Positions 24,627 through 33,848 of a DNA stretch of 64,000 nucleotides are shown piece after piece. Positions within the stretch are counted from its first letter, which is position 1, and every line of letters starts with the position of its first letter. The notes beneath the pieces are model-generated. The model was given only the letters and a program-made list of their open reading frames with translations. It was not told where the DNA came from and did no database searches. The position numbers and the translations under genes are program-made. Source of the stretch: Brucella pecoris (GTDB taxonomy: Bacteria; Pseudomonadota; Alphaproteobacteria; Rhizobiales; Rhizobiaceae); contig NZ_VEWK01000009.1 of NCBI RefSeq assembly GCF_006376675.1, forward strand, positions 62,001-126,000, read 5' to 3'.

Positions 24627-25475
24627 GCAATGAAGGAAAGAAGATTGCGTCTTCCTCCCGGAATGGGAATTAACTTCCCACGGCTTTGACGTCAGGCAAA
24701 AGCTATATGGTTGTGAAGAAGAATAATTCAGCAACCTGCTGGCGATCATATGTTGTGGGTTCAGCGAACATCAGGAACGGCGATTTCCCCGCGTGATTTG
24801 CACAATCCAATTCATTCAATTGCGGGCACTCCGACGAAACGCTGAGCCGAGCTTGAACGATGTCGGCTACGATGAACAACTGCGAGTTGCTCAAGTATTG
24901 CAACAGGTACATCACAAAAATCTATCGGTCGATGTCGTATTCCGAGCCAAGATCCACAATAGACAAGCCGTGTGGGTAGAAACGATACTTAGCTGATTTG
25001 AACCAAGTAAACGATGTCCGGGCCCTATTCCGCCCTTGAGCATTTGTTCAGAAGCTTCTGCGAAGCAGGCAGCATTCCTTTCATCTCCCTGGAGTGTAGC
25101 GACACTATTATCGAAATGGCTTGCACATGCGTGTTTGGGGTAATCTTTTGTAACTGCCCGCAATCATTTGACTGATAAGTACCGTCCCCTATGACGTCAG
25201 CAGCGACCAGACAAGAGGGGCAATTGGGCTGGCAAGAGGCGGTCGATCCAAAATTGCTCTGGTTTCAAAGGATTTGGCTTCTTCAGTGCATTATGCCCCT
25301 TGTCTGGGATTTGAAGAAAGAAATCCTGCGGCTCAGTTGAGTGAGATTGCGTCCGGGAAGCCAAGAGTTTTTGCCGCGGCTTCTCAATATTCTTCGATAT
25401 TGAACAGTTCCTTTATGTTTACCTCACTCAACGATCAAAGTCGTGTCATAGGAGGGTGTCGAACGCTTTACTGGC
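24627..25475. other. Long stretch without a recognisable gene
   Basis: About 850 bases between the redoxin promoter and a small lipoprotein gene. Short open frames occur on both strands (for example 24793-24996 plus, 24912-25163 minus, 25274-25612 plus) but none has a convincing ribosome site, length or familiar motif. Base composition is less GC-rich and codon pattern is poor compared with the neighbours. It may hold gene remnants. Confidence 0.5.
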
Positions 25476-25664
25476 TTAATTGTAACAACCTAACTGCACC
25501 GCTTCAGTTCTGGCCTGCACCCGCTGGATTTCCCTCAAAGCGGGATATTCGGTCCGCTGAAGAAGCTGTTTGCATCGGATTTGTTTGTACTCCGGCACGG
25601 GTGCTCGAGTAACGCACCCGGAAAGAACGACCAGAACGATGCAGGCAGCCGTGAGATTTTCCAT
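25476..25664 (-). CDS. Small predicted lipoprotein (62 residues)
   Basis: The peptide begins MENLTAACIVLVVLSGCVTRAP: a short hydrophobic signal ending in the lipobox LSGC, so C17 should be lipidated after cleavage. The remainder is polar (PVPEYKQIRCKQLLQRTEYPAL). An aaaggagaaatcgg ribosome site sits correctly before the ATG. Small lipoproteins of this kind are common and mostly uncharacterised in Brucellaceae. No operon partner; the gene sits alone between a gene-poor stretch and a Bru-RS-type repeat. No function is claimed. Confidence 0.7.
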   Translation of the reverse strand: MENLTAACIVLVVLSGCVTRAPVPEYKQIRCKQLLQRTEYPALREIQRVQARTEAVQLGCYN

Positions 25665-25784
25665 CCGATTTCTCCTTTGTGGAGAATATAACGCTCATTC
25701 GTTTGCGGAGTAGAGTGGCTTATGGGGGAGCTTCCGCTCCCGCTATATTTGAATGGGCGGATAGCTGGTCCTGCATCATTCCTT

Positions 25785-25888
25785 TAGAGCATAATCCGAC
25801 CGGAGTGAAACGAGGATCGATAAGATTATGCTTGAAATAGAAGAAGTTAGAGCGCCGATCTAATCATATCAGATCGAAACGCGCTCTA
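25785..25888. repeat. Bru-RS-like repeat, copy A (type with ataatccgaccgg half)
   Basis: A 104-bp unit from tagagc to gctcta. Its right half (gagcgccgatct...agatcgaaacgcgctcta) is shared with copies at 37.7, 41.4, 47.4 and 50.7 kb; its left half (gcataatccgaccggagtg...aagattatgc) is shared only with the 50.7-kb copy. The final bases provide the TAG stop of the adjacent RidA gene. Confidence 0.85.
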
Positions 25889-26230
25889 AATCGCAGCGGA
25901 GACGACGATTTCGATACGCATGTCTGGATCAGCCATCAATACCTGCCCGCAGCATCGGGTCGGCGGATTGGCCGGATCGATCCAGGCATCCCACACCTCG
26001 TTCATCGCCTTGAAGTCTGACATTTCCCTCAACCAGATCTGCGCCGTAAGCAAACGAGATTTGTCAGTCCCGGCGCGTGCCAGAAGGTCATCAATCTTGG
26101 CGAGAGTTTCTCTCGTTTGCTGAGTGATGTCCTTATCTGAATCCGAAAACTGGCCCGACAGGAAACACATGCCATTGTATTTCACCAGACGGCTGCGGCG
26201 GTGATTCACATCAAGTCGTTCAATCTGCAT
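25886..26230 (-). CDS. RidA/YjgF/Rid-family protein, first copy
   Basis: The 114-residue product has the family length and the late segment QVLMADPDMRIEIVVSAA, with a strand bearing the arginine (ADPDMRIEI) expected of imine-deaminase members. Start ATG 26230 follows gggaggaaacca. RidA proteins hydrolyse reactive enamines/imines formed by PLP enzymes and amino-acid oxidases. It lies with an IclR regulator, divergent from an importer operon ending in an amine oxidase, which fits clearing the oxidase's imine product. Its TAG stop lies in a Bru-RS-like repeat, so the original C-terminus may have been a little different. Confidence 0.88.
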   Translation of the reverse strand: MQIERLDVNHRRSRLVKYNGMCFLSGQFSDSDKDITQQTRETLAKIDDLLARAGTDKSRLLTAQIWLREMSDFKAMNEVWDAWIDPANPPTRCCGQVLMADPDMRIEIVVSAAI

Positions 26231-26279
26231 TTGGTTTCCTCCCGGATTGAAGATTGGAAAAATTCCGCTCTCATGTTGT

Positions 26280-27053
26280 TTATGAAGCGGGCACAGGTTG
26301 TATCGCGTCGCCAAGGCAATCGCGAAGCTCATCGATGATCTTGGGGAGCCAGTCTTCCGTCATCATCTCAAGCGGTGCTGTGAATGAAATCGCAGCATTT
26401 AGCTCATAGGGACTTGTGGCGCGCACTGGCAAACCGAGTCCGCCTTCCCCAGGCAGATAATATGCCATGTTGACAGCGAAGCTTCGCCGTCGCGCGTCCT
26501 CAATCTGCGACATGACAACAGCCTTATCGACATATTGAACGGAAGGATGACTAAGATAACGTGGTGCATTTGCCTCAAGTAGCGCGAGACAGTCGGCTTC
26601 AGGCATAATGGACATGAGAGCAACGCTTCCAGCTGCGACACCCATCGGCACGCGCCCGCCAACCCCCATCGTAAACTGCCGGTCTGGAAATCGCGAAACC
26701 ATCTCGGCACAAACGGCGTCAACGCCCGCCTGTACCATCATGTAAACAGTGTGTCCGCTTCGCCGCGCAAACTCGGTCATTCCGGGTCGGAATTTCGAAA
26801 TCAGGGGTTCGAGACGGGCCTGCCCCCTAGCAAGCATTGGGATAGCTGGCCCAAGCCGGTAAAAGCCGTGCTTGCCAGCAGGCTCTGCAAAACCCTTTTG
26901 AAGAAGCGAAACGAGGCTGCGGTGAACTGCAGGTTTGGCCTCGCCGATGCGTTCGGCAATATCGGCTAATGCGAAACCATCGGCACCTGCTTCTCCCAGG
27001 ACAATTAGAATATCAAGTGCGCGTACTGCATTGCTTGATGCGTTCGTAGTCAC
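26280..27053 (-). CDS. IclR-family transcriptional regulator
   Basis: The protein (about 257 residues) has an N-terminal winged helix (NAVRALDILIVLGEAG, LADIAERIGEAKPAVHRSLVSLLQKGF) and the IclR effector domain with GVAAGSVALMS and a late GLGLPVRATSPYELNAAISFT stretch. I prefer GTG 27053, which has ttggag with 6-base spacing; a TTG at 27065 is in frame. It is divergent from the dipeptide-type importer operon and upstream of RidA. Dyads at 27068-27082 and 27098-27114 are likely binding sites, so it probably controls both directions. Confidence 0.9.
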   Translation of the reverse strand: MTTNASSNAVRALDILIVLGEAGADGFALADIAERIGEAKPAVHRSLVSLLQKGFAEPAGKHGFYRLGPAIPMLARGQARLEPLISKFRPGMTEFARRSGHTVYMMVQAGVDAVCAEMVSRFPDRQFTMGVGGRVPMGVAAGSVALMSIMPEADCLALLEANAPRYLSHPSVQYVDKAVVMSQIEDARRRSFAVNMAYYLPGEGGLGLPVRATSPYELNAAISFTAPLEMMTEDWLPKIIDELRDCLGDAIQPVPAS

Positions 27054-27067
27054 AGACGACTCCAAGG

Positions 27068-27114
27068 TTCTAACTATTAGAACATTTAATAAAATTCATT
27101 CCAATAAAAGGAAT
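27068..27114. promoter_or_regulatory. Two palindromes in the IclR/dpp divergent region
   Basis: ttctaa-cta-ttagaa (27068-27082) is a 15-bp perfect dyad, the size of typical IclR-family operators. A second, attcc-aataaaa-ggaat (27098-27114), lies 30 bp further. Both are close to the IclR start. The first half-resembles an Irr ICE motif but spacing differs, so local autoregulation is preferred. Confidence 0.5.
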
Positions 27115-27277
27115 AGGTTGACTTCTGTCATATTTTTCGTTGTCATTCAACTCCGGCGTTAAGTCTTTGAACCGAGGGAGGAGCGTTCAAAGATTGCTGC
27201 TTTTACACCTGATCTCAGGTTGTTGACGCACGCCCCTGCCATGCTCCCCCATCTCTGTTTGAGGCGAGGACAACAGC

Positions 27278-28219
27278 ATGGTGTCGTTCCTGATCAAACG
27301 AATGGGCTTCGCGCTTTTCACGCTGTTCAGCGTGTTGACGTTGGTCTTCGTAATTGTTCGTGTTTTGCCGGGCGATCCGGCGCTTGTCATCCTGGGCGAT
27401 CAAGCCAGCCCCGCAAGTATTGCTGCACTGCATCACAAGCTCGGCCTGGATCAGTCGATCATTGTTCAGTACGCAAACTTCATGCTGGGCGTTCTCCAAG
27501 GTGATCTTGGTAAGTCCATGATAACGGGCCGCTCGATCACGGCCGAGATCATGAACGTGCTGCCCTATACAATGGAGCTGACGATCGCGTCGCTCGTATT
27601 GGGGATTTTGCTCGGTGTTCCTGCGGGTGTCTGGGCGGCAGTGAAACGAAATAAACCTGCTGATCTGATGTTGCGTCTTGTTTCGCTACTGGGTCTTTCC
27701 CTTCCAGCTTTTGTTGCGGCGATCATCTTGCTGATGATTTTCGCAATACAACTGCGCTGGTTTCCTGTCATCAGCTCAGGTGGCGGTGATGGATTGCTGG
27801 ATCGGCTGAGACAAATGGCGTTACCGACCATTTCGCTGGCGCTGATCATGATGGCATACATCACGCGTGTCACGCGCTCGGCCATGCTCGAAGTTCTAAA
27901 TCAGGATTTCGTGCGTACGGCGAAAGCCAAAGGCGCTTCACATCACGCAGTTGTTTGGCGTCATGCGCTCGGTAACTGCATGATCCCGATTACGACGGTG
28001 GTAGGGCTCTATCTTGGTATTCTGATCGGTAATTCCGTTCTGACTGAAATCGTCTTCTCCCGGCCGGGCCTGGGCAAGCTCATTCTCAACGCCCTGACTC
28101 AGCGTGACTATACCCTGCTGCAGGGGATGATCGTCATTTATACGCTTATCGTTGTTGCGGTGAACATGCTGACTGACCTGACCTATGGTTTCCTCGATCC
28201 GAGGGTTCAGTACAAATGA
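27278..28219 (+). CDS. Dipeptide/oligopeptide-type ABC permease (DppB-like)
   Basis: The 313-residue protein has the N-terminal DppB/GsiC region (RVLPGDPALVILGDQAS), six predicted spans and an EAA loop FVRTAKAKGASHHAVVWRHALGN (about 211-233). It is followed with a four-base overlap by the DppC-like partner. The start has a gaggcgagg ribosome site. This class carries peptides, but also nickel, glutathione, opines and other small molecules. Confidence 0.92.
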   Translation: MVSFLIKRMGFALFTLFSVLTLVFVIVRVLPGDPALVILGDQASPASIAALHHKLGLDQSIIVQYANFMLGVLQGDLGKSMITGRSITAEIMNVLPYTMELTIASLVLGILLGVPAGVWAAVKRNKPADLMLRLVSLLGLSLPAFVAAIILLMIFAIQLRWFPVISSGGGDGLLDRLRQMALPTISLALIMMAYITRVTRSAMLEVLNQDFVRTAKAKGASHHAVVWRHALGNCMIPITTVVGLYLGILIGNSVLTEIVFSRPGLGKLILNALTQRDYTLLQGMIVIYTLIVVAVNMLTDLTYGFLDPRVQYK

Positions 28220-29094
28220 CATCCATTACAACCAATTCATCTGCCGCTCCACGCGCGCAGTCCAGATGGCAATTTCTACGTCGATTGAATTTTTCCACCT
28301 GGCTGGGCATAGCCATTGTCCTGACGCTTATTCTGTGTGCGGTTTTCGCGCCGGTCCTGGCGCCGTACGATCCGAACGAACAGAACATCATTGTGTATCT
28401 GTCGCCACCAAGCGCAGAGAATCTGCTGGGCACGGATCAGTTCGGCCGCGATGTTCTTTCGCGATTGCTTTATGGAGCGCGCTATTCGCTGACCATTGGC
28501 TTTCTGGCCATTGTGGTTGCGCTGATAATTGGCTCATTTCTGGGCATGATAGCTGGTTATATGGGTCGCAAGACCGACATCATCCTGATGCAGATCATGG
28601 ATGTCGTGCTGGCGTTTCCATCGCTGATCCTTGGTTTGGCGCTCGTTGCTCTGATGGGGGCAACACTGACGAACATTGTTATCGCTATTGCATTTACAGC
28701 GATACCGGCCTTTGCGCGAATTGCACGCGCTGGCGTTCTGACACAGCGCGACCGTGAATATGTCCAGGCTTGTCATGCAATGGGTTTTTCCCACGCGCGC
28801 ATTCTGTTCGGCCATATTCTGCCTGCGATCCTGCCCGAAATTATGGTCATGGCATCACTATGGATGGCAACTGCCGTCCGCACAGAAGCCTCGCTTGCTT
28901 TCATCGGATTGGGGCTCGCGCCGCCCACACCAACCTGGGGGGGCATGGTTCGCGAAGGCTTCGATAATATTCTGAGCTCCTTCCATCTGGCCCTCTATCC
29001 GAGCCTTGCAATCCTTGTGCTCGTTCTCGCTCTCAACCTGATCGGCGATGGTCTGCGCGACGCAATCGATCCACGACTGAAGGATGCCAGCTAA
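28216..29094 (+). CDS. Dipeptide/oligopeptide-type ABC permease (DppC-like)
   Basis: A 292-residue protein with the DppC-type NLLGTDQFGRDVLSRLLYGAR segment (about 76-96), six spans and the EAA loop YVQACHAMGFSHARILFGHILP. It overlaps DppB by ATGA and its stop overlaps the ATPase start, so the three are tightly coupled. N-terminus is cytoplasmic and Ser/Thr/Ala-rich, as usual for DppC. Confidence 0.92.
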   Translation: MTSITTNSSAAPRAQSRWQFLRRLNFSTWLGIAIVLTLILCAVFAPVLAPYDPNEQNIIVYLSPPSAENLLGTDQFGRDVLSRLLYGARYSLTIGFLAIVVALIIGSFLGMIAGYMGRKTDIILMQIMDVVLAFPSLILGLALVALMGATLTNIVIAIAFTAIPAFARIARAGVLTQRDREYVQACHAMGFSHARILFGHILPAILPEIMVMASLWMATAVRTEASLAFIGLGLAPPTPTWGGMVREGFDNILSSFHLALYPSLAILVLVLALNLIGDGLRDAIDPRLKDAS

Positions 29095-30863
29095 TGACCG
29101 ATCAGCCTGCAATCATCGTTCGAGATCTCAAGATTTCCTTCGCCAGAAAGCCGGTTGTCCATGGGATCAGCTTTCAGATCGAGCCTGGGAAGACACTGGC
29201 TCTGGTGGGGGAATCCGGCTCTGGCAAGAGCGTTACTTCGCTGGCGATCATGCGTCTTCTGCCTGATCGCATCGCCAAAGCTGAAGGCGCGGTGATGCTT
29301 GGCCAGCAGGCCTTGCTTACATTGCCCGAAGCCGAGATGCGCCGAGTACGCGGTGGCAAGATCAGCATGATCTTTCAGGAGCCGATGACGTCACTCAATC
29401 CGGTACAGACCGTGGGAACGCAGCTTGCTGAAGTTCTGAGAATTCACAAGAAGATCAAGGGAAGGGACCTGCAGGAAGCCGTTCTGGAGCTCTTGCGCAA
29501 GGTGCGCATTCCCGATCCGGAGCAGCGCGTCAATCAGTATCCGCATACATTTTCCGGCGGTATGCGACAGCGTGTGATGATCGCGATGGCACTGGCATGC
29601 AATCCGGATCTGATCATCGCCGATGAGCCCACAACTGCTCTGGATGTGACCGTGCAAGCTCAGACGCTCCAGCTTTTGAAGGAGCTGCAGCAGGAAACGG
29701 GAACCGCTGTTCTGTTCATAACGCATGATATGGGTGTTGTTGCTGAAGTCGCCGACGACGTGCTGGTCATGCGCCATGGCCGCGTCATTGAGCAAGGCCC
29801 GGTGATGGAAATCTTTAGCAATCCAAAGGACGCCTATACGCGCAGCCTTATCGAGGCAGCTCCCAGCCTAGTCGGCAAGTTACAGGCCGGGACGGTTCCG
29901 GCGCGACCTGTCGACAGTCCGGTGATGGCAAATACCGCAACACCGGTTCTGGAGGTAAACGACCTTTCTGTGAGATTTCCTGTTCACGGTGGTCTCTTTG
30001 GTCGCGCCAGAGGTGCAGTGCACGCGGTCGAAGATGTGTCGTTCAGCATAGGCAAGGGCGAGACCCTTGGACTCGTCGGTGAGTCCGGTTCGGGAAAATC
30101 CACCATTGGCAAGGCGATCATCAATCTTGCACCTGTCCACAATGGCAAGATCACCGTCGGTGGGGAGACAATCGACTATCTGGATCGCAAAAGCCTTTCT
30201 TCATTGAGACGGCAGGTGCAGATGATCTTTCAGGATCCTTTCGGCTCGCTTGATGCACGTCAGACCATCGGCTCGGCGATCAAGGAGCCAATGAAGGTTC
30301 ACGGTCTGGAGACCGGTGCAGCCGCACAGCAGAAAATGGAATGGTTGATGGAGCGTGTTGGATTGGATCCCAATCGCGCATCCAGCCTGCCTCACGAATT
30401 TTCAGGTGGACAACGCCAGCGCATCTGCATTGCACGAGCTCTCGCAATGGCCCCCCGTTTGATCATCGCCGATGAAGCGGTTTCCGCACTTGATGTCGCC
30501 ATCAAGGGGCAGATCATCGAGCTGATGATCGATCTCCAGAAAGAATTCGACATTTCGTATCTCTTTATCAGCCACGATATGGCTGCCGTCGAGCGCATCT
30601 GCAACCGCGTTGCGGTCATGTATTTTGGTGAGATTGTCGAGATTGGTCCTCGGGACGATGTGATCGGACGACCGGGGCACGAATATACGCAGCGGCTGCT
30701 TTCGGCGATCCCCATAACACATCCCGATCAACGCGGAATACGGCAGCGGCGAGCTGCCGATGCTGGTCCACCAAGAAGTCCGCTCAAGCCCCTCGGCTAT
30801 AGCGCGCCAACGGCGCGCTGGAGCATGGCTGCGGACGGTCATTTCATTCGTATGGCGAGCTAG
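29094..30863 (+). CDS. Fused DppD-DppF ABC ATPase
   Basis: This 589-residue protein holds two complete ATPase domains: the first with GESGSGKS (about residue 40), [15 protein letters not shown] and [10 protein letters not shown], the second with GESGSGKS (about 332), [15 protein letters not shown] and [10 protein letters not shown]. It replaces the separate DppD and DppF chains, as in GsiA-type transporters. The Walker B of the second half reads DEAVSALD rather than DEPVSALD. It overlaps DppC by one base. Together with the two permeases and the binding protein at 32229 it makes a full importer. Confidence 0.93.
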   Translation: MTDQPAIIVRDLKISFARKPVVHGISFQIEPGKTLALVGESGSGKSVTSLAIMRLLPDRIAKAEGAVMLGQQALLTLPEAEMRRVRGGKISMIFQEPMTSLNPVQTVGTQLAEVLRIHKKIKGRDLQEAVLELLRKVRIPDPEQRVNQYPHTFSGGMRQRVMIAMALACNPDLIIADEPTTALDVTVQAQTLQLLKELQQETGTAVLFITHDMGVVAEVADDVLVMRHGRVIEQGPVMEIFSNPKDAYTRSLIEAAPSLVGKLQAGTVPARPVDSPVMANTATPVLEVNDLSVRFPVHGGLFGRARGAVHAVEDVSFSIGKGETLGLVGESGSGKSTIGKAIINLAPVHNGKITVGGETIDYLDRKSLSSLRRQVQMIFQDPFGSLDARQTIGSAIKEPMKVHGLETGAAAQQKMEWLMERVGLDPNRASSLPHEFSGGQRQRICIARALAMAPRLIIADEAVSALDVAIKGQIIELMIDLQKEFDISYLFISHDMAAVERICNRVAVMYFGEIVEIGPRDDVIGRPGHEYTQRLLSAIPITHPDQRGIRQRRAADAGPPRSPLKPLGYSAPTARWSMAADGHFIRMAS

Positions 30864-30880
30864 ATTGGAGTCTTCTGGAA

Positions 30881-32215
30881 ATGCATGCCCTAACTCAACT
30901 TGCTAAATTTGTTTCTGGCCACCCTAAAGGCGCGTTGCCGTCGGAAACGCGCGAAGCCATCTCACTTCTACTACTCGATCTGATGGGAGCGACCGCAGCG
31001 GGCCTTCATTCGCGTCTGGCAGCCTCGGCGAGACAAGCAGCGTCCGATGTATATGGCTCAGGTGTTGCTCAGGTTTGGCTTACAGATATGAAGCTGAGCG
31101 TGGCCGGCGCTGCCATGGCAAACAGCGCGGCTGCCAGTGCGCTTGATATTGATGACGGTCATCGTGGAGCGGCGGGCCATGCTGGTGCTGGTGTCATTCC
31201 AGCGGCGCTTGCTGTCGGCCAATCCATCGATGCGTCGGACACCGAGATGCTTGATGCAATCGCTTTGGGCTACGACGTAGCCCTGCGTGTTGCCACATCA
31301 CGCCCCAGCAGCACCATCGAAACTTATGCAAGCGGCAGATGGGTAAGTTATGGTGCGGCTGCGGCTGCCGGACGGCTTCTCGGGCTCGAGGCCGACGAGA
31401 TGGCGCATGCGTTGGCGATTGCAGGTTCTGAAGGCCCTATCGTTTTTCCAACCGGTTCCTCCAAGTTTCAGGGCAGCACGGTGAAGGAAGGAATTCCACC
31501 TGCCGTGGTTGCCGGTATCACCGGGGCTTATCGCGCGAAGGCAGGAGCAACCGGGCCGGTAGATCTGCTCAACAATGAAGAGCGTTATGATCGCAGAATT
31601 CTGCTGGGACAGCTCGGCGAGGTCTGGGAACTGCAACGCTGCTATCTCAAGCCTTATGCTTGCTGTCGTTACATGCACGCAGCCATCGATGCGATCCTGA
31701 AAATGCGCAGGGACGGACGCCAGATTCACAGGCTCCGTATCGAAACCTTCCCGCAGGGTCTTCGCCTCGCTAATGAGCGCGCACCGAGCACGTTGGAAGG
31801 CGGCCAGTATAGTTTCTATTTTAGTTGCGCGCTTGCGGCGTTGCGTGGGCCGGAGGCACTGCAGCCCGTCGACCCCGACAGCTTGAAAGACATAGAGGTG
31901 CTCGGCCTTGCGAACCGGATCGAGCTCGAAGCTTCGACCGATTTCGTCACAGCGTTTCCAGTGCGTACACCAGCCCGTGTTCTGATCGATCAGGGCGACG
32001 GTGCTGAAGAACTGGTTATCGACCATCCGCTTGGCGATGTAGCCAATCCCATGAGTTGGGATCAGGTCGCTCACAAGTTCAAGAATATTGGACGCGTCAG
32101 TCTGAGCCCCCAAAACCAGGACAGTATTATTTCGGCGATTAGCAGTCTGAACGAAACGGGATTTACCTCACTGCTCAGTGCGCTTGCCAAGCCTCAAGAC
32201 AATAATATTCAATAA
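30881..32215 (+). CDS. MmgE/PrpD-family protein
   Basis: The 444-residue protein has the family features: an N-terminal helical domain with LLLDLMGATAAGL, ALDIDDGHRGAAGHAGAGVIPAALAVG, a GSEGPIVFPTGSSKFQGSTVKEG core and LKPYACCRYMHAAIDA. Members include 2-methylcitrate dehydratase, cis-aconitate decarboxylase and iminodisuccinate epimerase. It follows the fused ATPase by 17 bases and precedes the binding-protein gene, so it acts on the imported substrate or a product. In the company of an amine oxidase and RidA an epimerase or lyase of an amino-acid-like compound is plausible, but the reaction is not assigned. Confidence 0.88.
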   Translation: MHALTQLAKFVSGHPKGALPSETREAISLLLLDLMGATAAGLHSRLAASARQAASDVYGSGVAQVWLTDMKLSVAGAAMANSAAASALDIDDGHRGAAGHAGAGVIPAALAVGQSIDASDTEMLDAIALGYDVALRVATSRPSSTIETYASGRWVSYGAAAAAGRLLGLEADEMAHALAIAGSEGPIVFPTGSSKFQGSTVKEGIPPAVVAGITGAYRAKAGATGPVDLLNNEERYDRRILLGQLGEVWELQRCYLKPYACCRYMHAAIDAILKMRRDGRQIHRLRIETFPQGLRLANERAPSTLEGGQYSFYFSCALAALRGPEALQPVDPDSLKDIEVLGLANRIELEASTDFVTAFPVRTPARVLIDQGDGAEELVIDHPLGDVANPMSWDQVAHKFKNIGRVSLSPQNQDSIISAISSLNETGFTSLLSALAKPQDNNIQ

Positions 32216-32228
32216 AAAGGGAACAATC

Positions 32229-33794
32229 ATGAAACTGAAAAGCATCATGGGTCCACCGGCGCTTGCCGCTCTCATGGCCTTCACGGCACTCGGCACGCTC
32301 TCGGCATACGCAGCACAGACGGAATTACGCCTTGGTGCCGCCGCTGCCGATATCGGCAATCTGGATCCGCACTTCGCCGCGAGTACATCGGACCGTACCC
32401 TCGTCGCATGGATTTTTGGAGGACTGGTCAGATTCGCGCCCGGGTCTACCGATCCGGCGACTATCGAAGGTGACCTTGCCGAAAGCTGGGAAGCAACAGA
32501 CAATAATCTGGTCTGGACCTTCAAGCTGCGCCCTGGCGTGCAATGGCAACATAGCTACGGCGAAGTGACGGCCGATGATGTCGTTTTCAGTTTGCAGAAG
32601 GCGGCAGATCCGAAGCGTTCAGCTTTCGCAACAGACTATGAGGCGATCAAAAGCGTCGAGGCCGTAGACCCGCACACCGTGCGCATCACGCTTGCAAATC
32701 AGGTTCCAAGTCTGCTTGGCCTTGTGACCAACTATTCCGGCGGCTTCATCATCAGCAAGAAAGCGTATGAAGAGCGCGGGGAGGGCTTTACCCGTAATCC
32801 TGTTGGTTTTGGGCCTTTCCAGTTTGAATCAATCGAACCCGGTGTTGCGGTTCATTTTATTGCCCACGAAAAGTATTTCCGTGGCAAGCCGAAGATCGAA
32901 AAGGTGACTTATCGTTTTCTCAACGCGGCGGCAGGTCGTGACCTTGCTTTTACAGCCGGCGAAATCGATGTATCCGCAGGTACGACTGATCGGCGCTGGT
33001 TACAGCGAATGAAGGAAACACCCGGCGCCAAGGTCGATATCTTCGATCCTGCCGAATTGACCGTGGTACATATCAACCGCAACCAGAAGCCATTCGATGA
33101 CATCAGAGTCCGGCAGGCCGTTGCCTACGCGATTAATCCTGCACAGATTGCGCAGTTCCGTGGGCCTGAATTCACGCGAGTTGCAAAGTCAGTCATTCCT
33201 TCGAACAATCTGGGCCTCAATCCCGATCCAGGCCTCGTTCAACCCGATGTAGACAAGGCCAAAGCACTGCTTGCAGAAGCGGGTTTTCCCAATGGTCTTA
33301 CCGTCAAGATGATTTCTAGCCAGATGCCCAGTTATGCGACCACGGATCAGCTTCTCCAGGCGCAGCTTGCCAAGGCCGGCATCAAGCTTGAGCTTGAACC
33401 GGTTGAACATGCGACCTGGCATCAGATGATCCGTAAGGACTTAAGTCCGCTTGTGGATTACGGTGCGGCACGCTTCCCTGTTGCCGACACCTATCTAACG
33501 CAGTTCTACCACTCCAACAGCGCTATTGGTGCGCCGGGGCAAGTAACAAACTTCAGCCATTGCTCGGTTGCCGACAAGCAGATTGAGGCCGCTCGCACGG
33601 AGGTCGATCCCAAAAAGCAGATCGAACTCTGGCAGGAAGCGCAGAAATTGATTGTGGTTGATGTTTGCGCTGTGCCGGTGACAGAGACCGCCCAGGTCTG
33701 GATCAGGAACGAAAAGCTTGACTGGGGTTTCGAGCTCAAGGGCTCGATGTCGCTGGGCCCGCTACTCACCGAACAAGCTCACTTCAAGGAATGA
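32229..33794 (+). CDS. Family-5 (DppA/OppA-type) ABC substrate-binding protein
   Basis: The 521-residue product has a signal peptide ending SAYA-AQ and the SBP family-5 pattern: NLDPHFAASTSDRTL, LAESWEATDNNLVWTFKLRPGVQW and RQAVAYAINPAQI. It starts 13 bases after the MmgE/PrpD gene. It serves the DppB/C/DF importer encoded upstream. The ligand is unknown; the proteins of this family bind peptides, opines, amino-acid conjugates and more. Confidence 0.93.
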   Translation: MKLKSIMGPPALAALMAFTALGTLSAYAAQTELRLGAAAADIGNLDPHFAASTSDRTLVAWIFGGLVRFAPGSTDPATIEGDLAESWEATDNNLVWTFKLRPGVQWQHSYGEVTADDVVFSLQKAADPKRSAFATDYEAIKSVEAVDPHTVRITLANQVPSLLGLVTNYSGGFIISKKAYEERGEGFTRNPVGFGPFQFESIEPGVAVHFIAHEKYFRGKPKIEKVTYRFLNAAAGRDLAFTAGEIDVSAGTTDRRWLQRMKETPGAKVDIFDPAELTVVHINRNQKPFDDIRVRQAVAYAINPAQIAQFRGPEFTRVAKSVIPSNNLGLNPDPGLVQPDVDKAKALLAEAGFPNGLTVKMISSQMPSYATTDQLLQAQLAKAGIKLELEPVEHATWHQMIRKDLSPLVDYGAARFPVADTYLTQFYHSNSAIGAPGQVTNFSHCSVADKQIEAARTEVDPKKQIELWQEAQKLIVVDVCAVPVTETAQVWIRNEKLDWGFELKGSMSLGPLLTEQAHFKE

Positions 33795-33803
33795 TAAGAA
33801 CAA

Positions 33804-33830
33804 TCGGGATGGTGCGGTGCACTATCCCGA
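33804..33830. terminator. Hairpin between binding-protein and oxidase genes
   Basis: tcgggatggtgc (33804-33815) pairs with gcactatcccga (33819-33830), with one G-T pair and a 3-base loop. The following bases are aatctttc, a weak T-run. It may lower expression of the downstream oxidase relative to the binding protein. Confidence 0.4.
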
Positions 33831-33848
33831 AATCTTTCAGGCACCAAA

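Noticed and set aside
24703..25163. Two small minus-strand frames in the gene-poor stretch
   Set aside because: No ribosome site or homology recognised; codon pattern unlike neighbours.
27068..27082. Irr iron-control element (ICE) in the IclR promoter
   Set aside because: The dyad has TTCTAA first and a 3-base spacer, opposite in order and spacing to TTTAGAA-N-TTCTAAA; the local genes are not iron genes.
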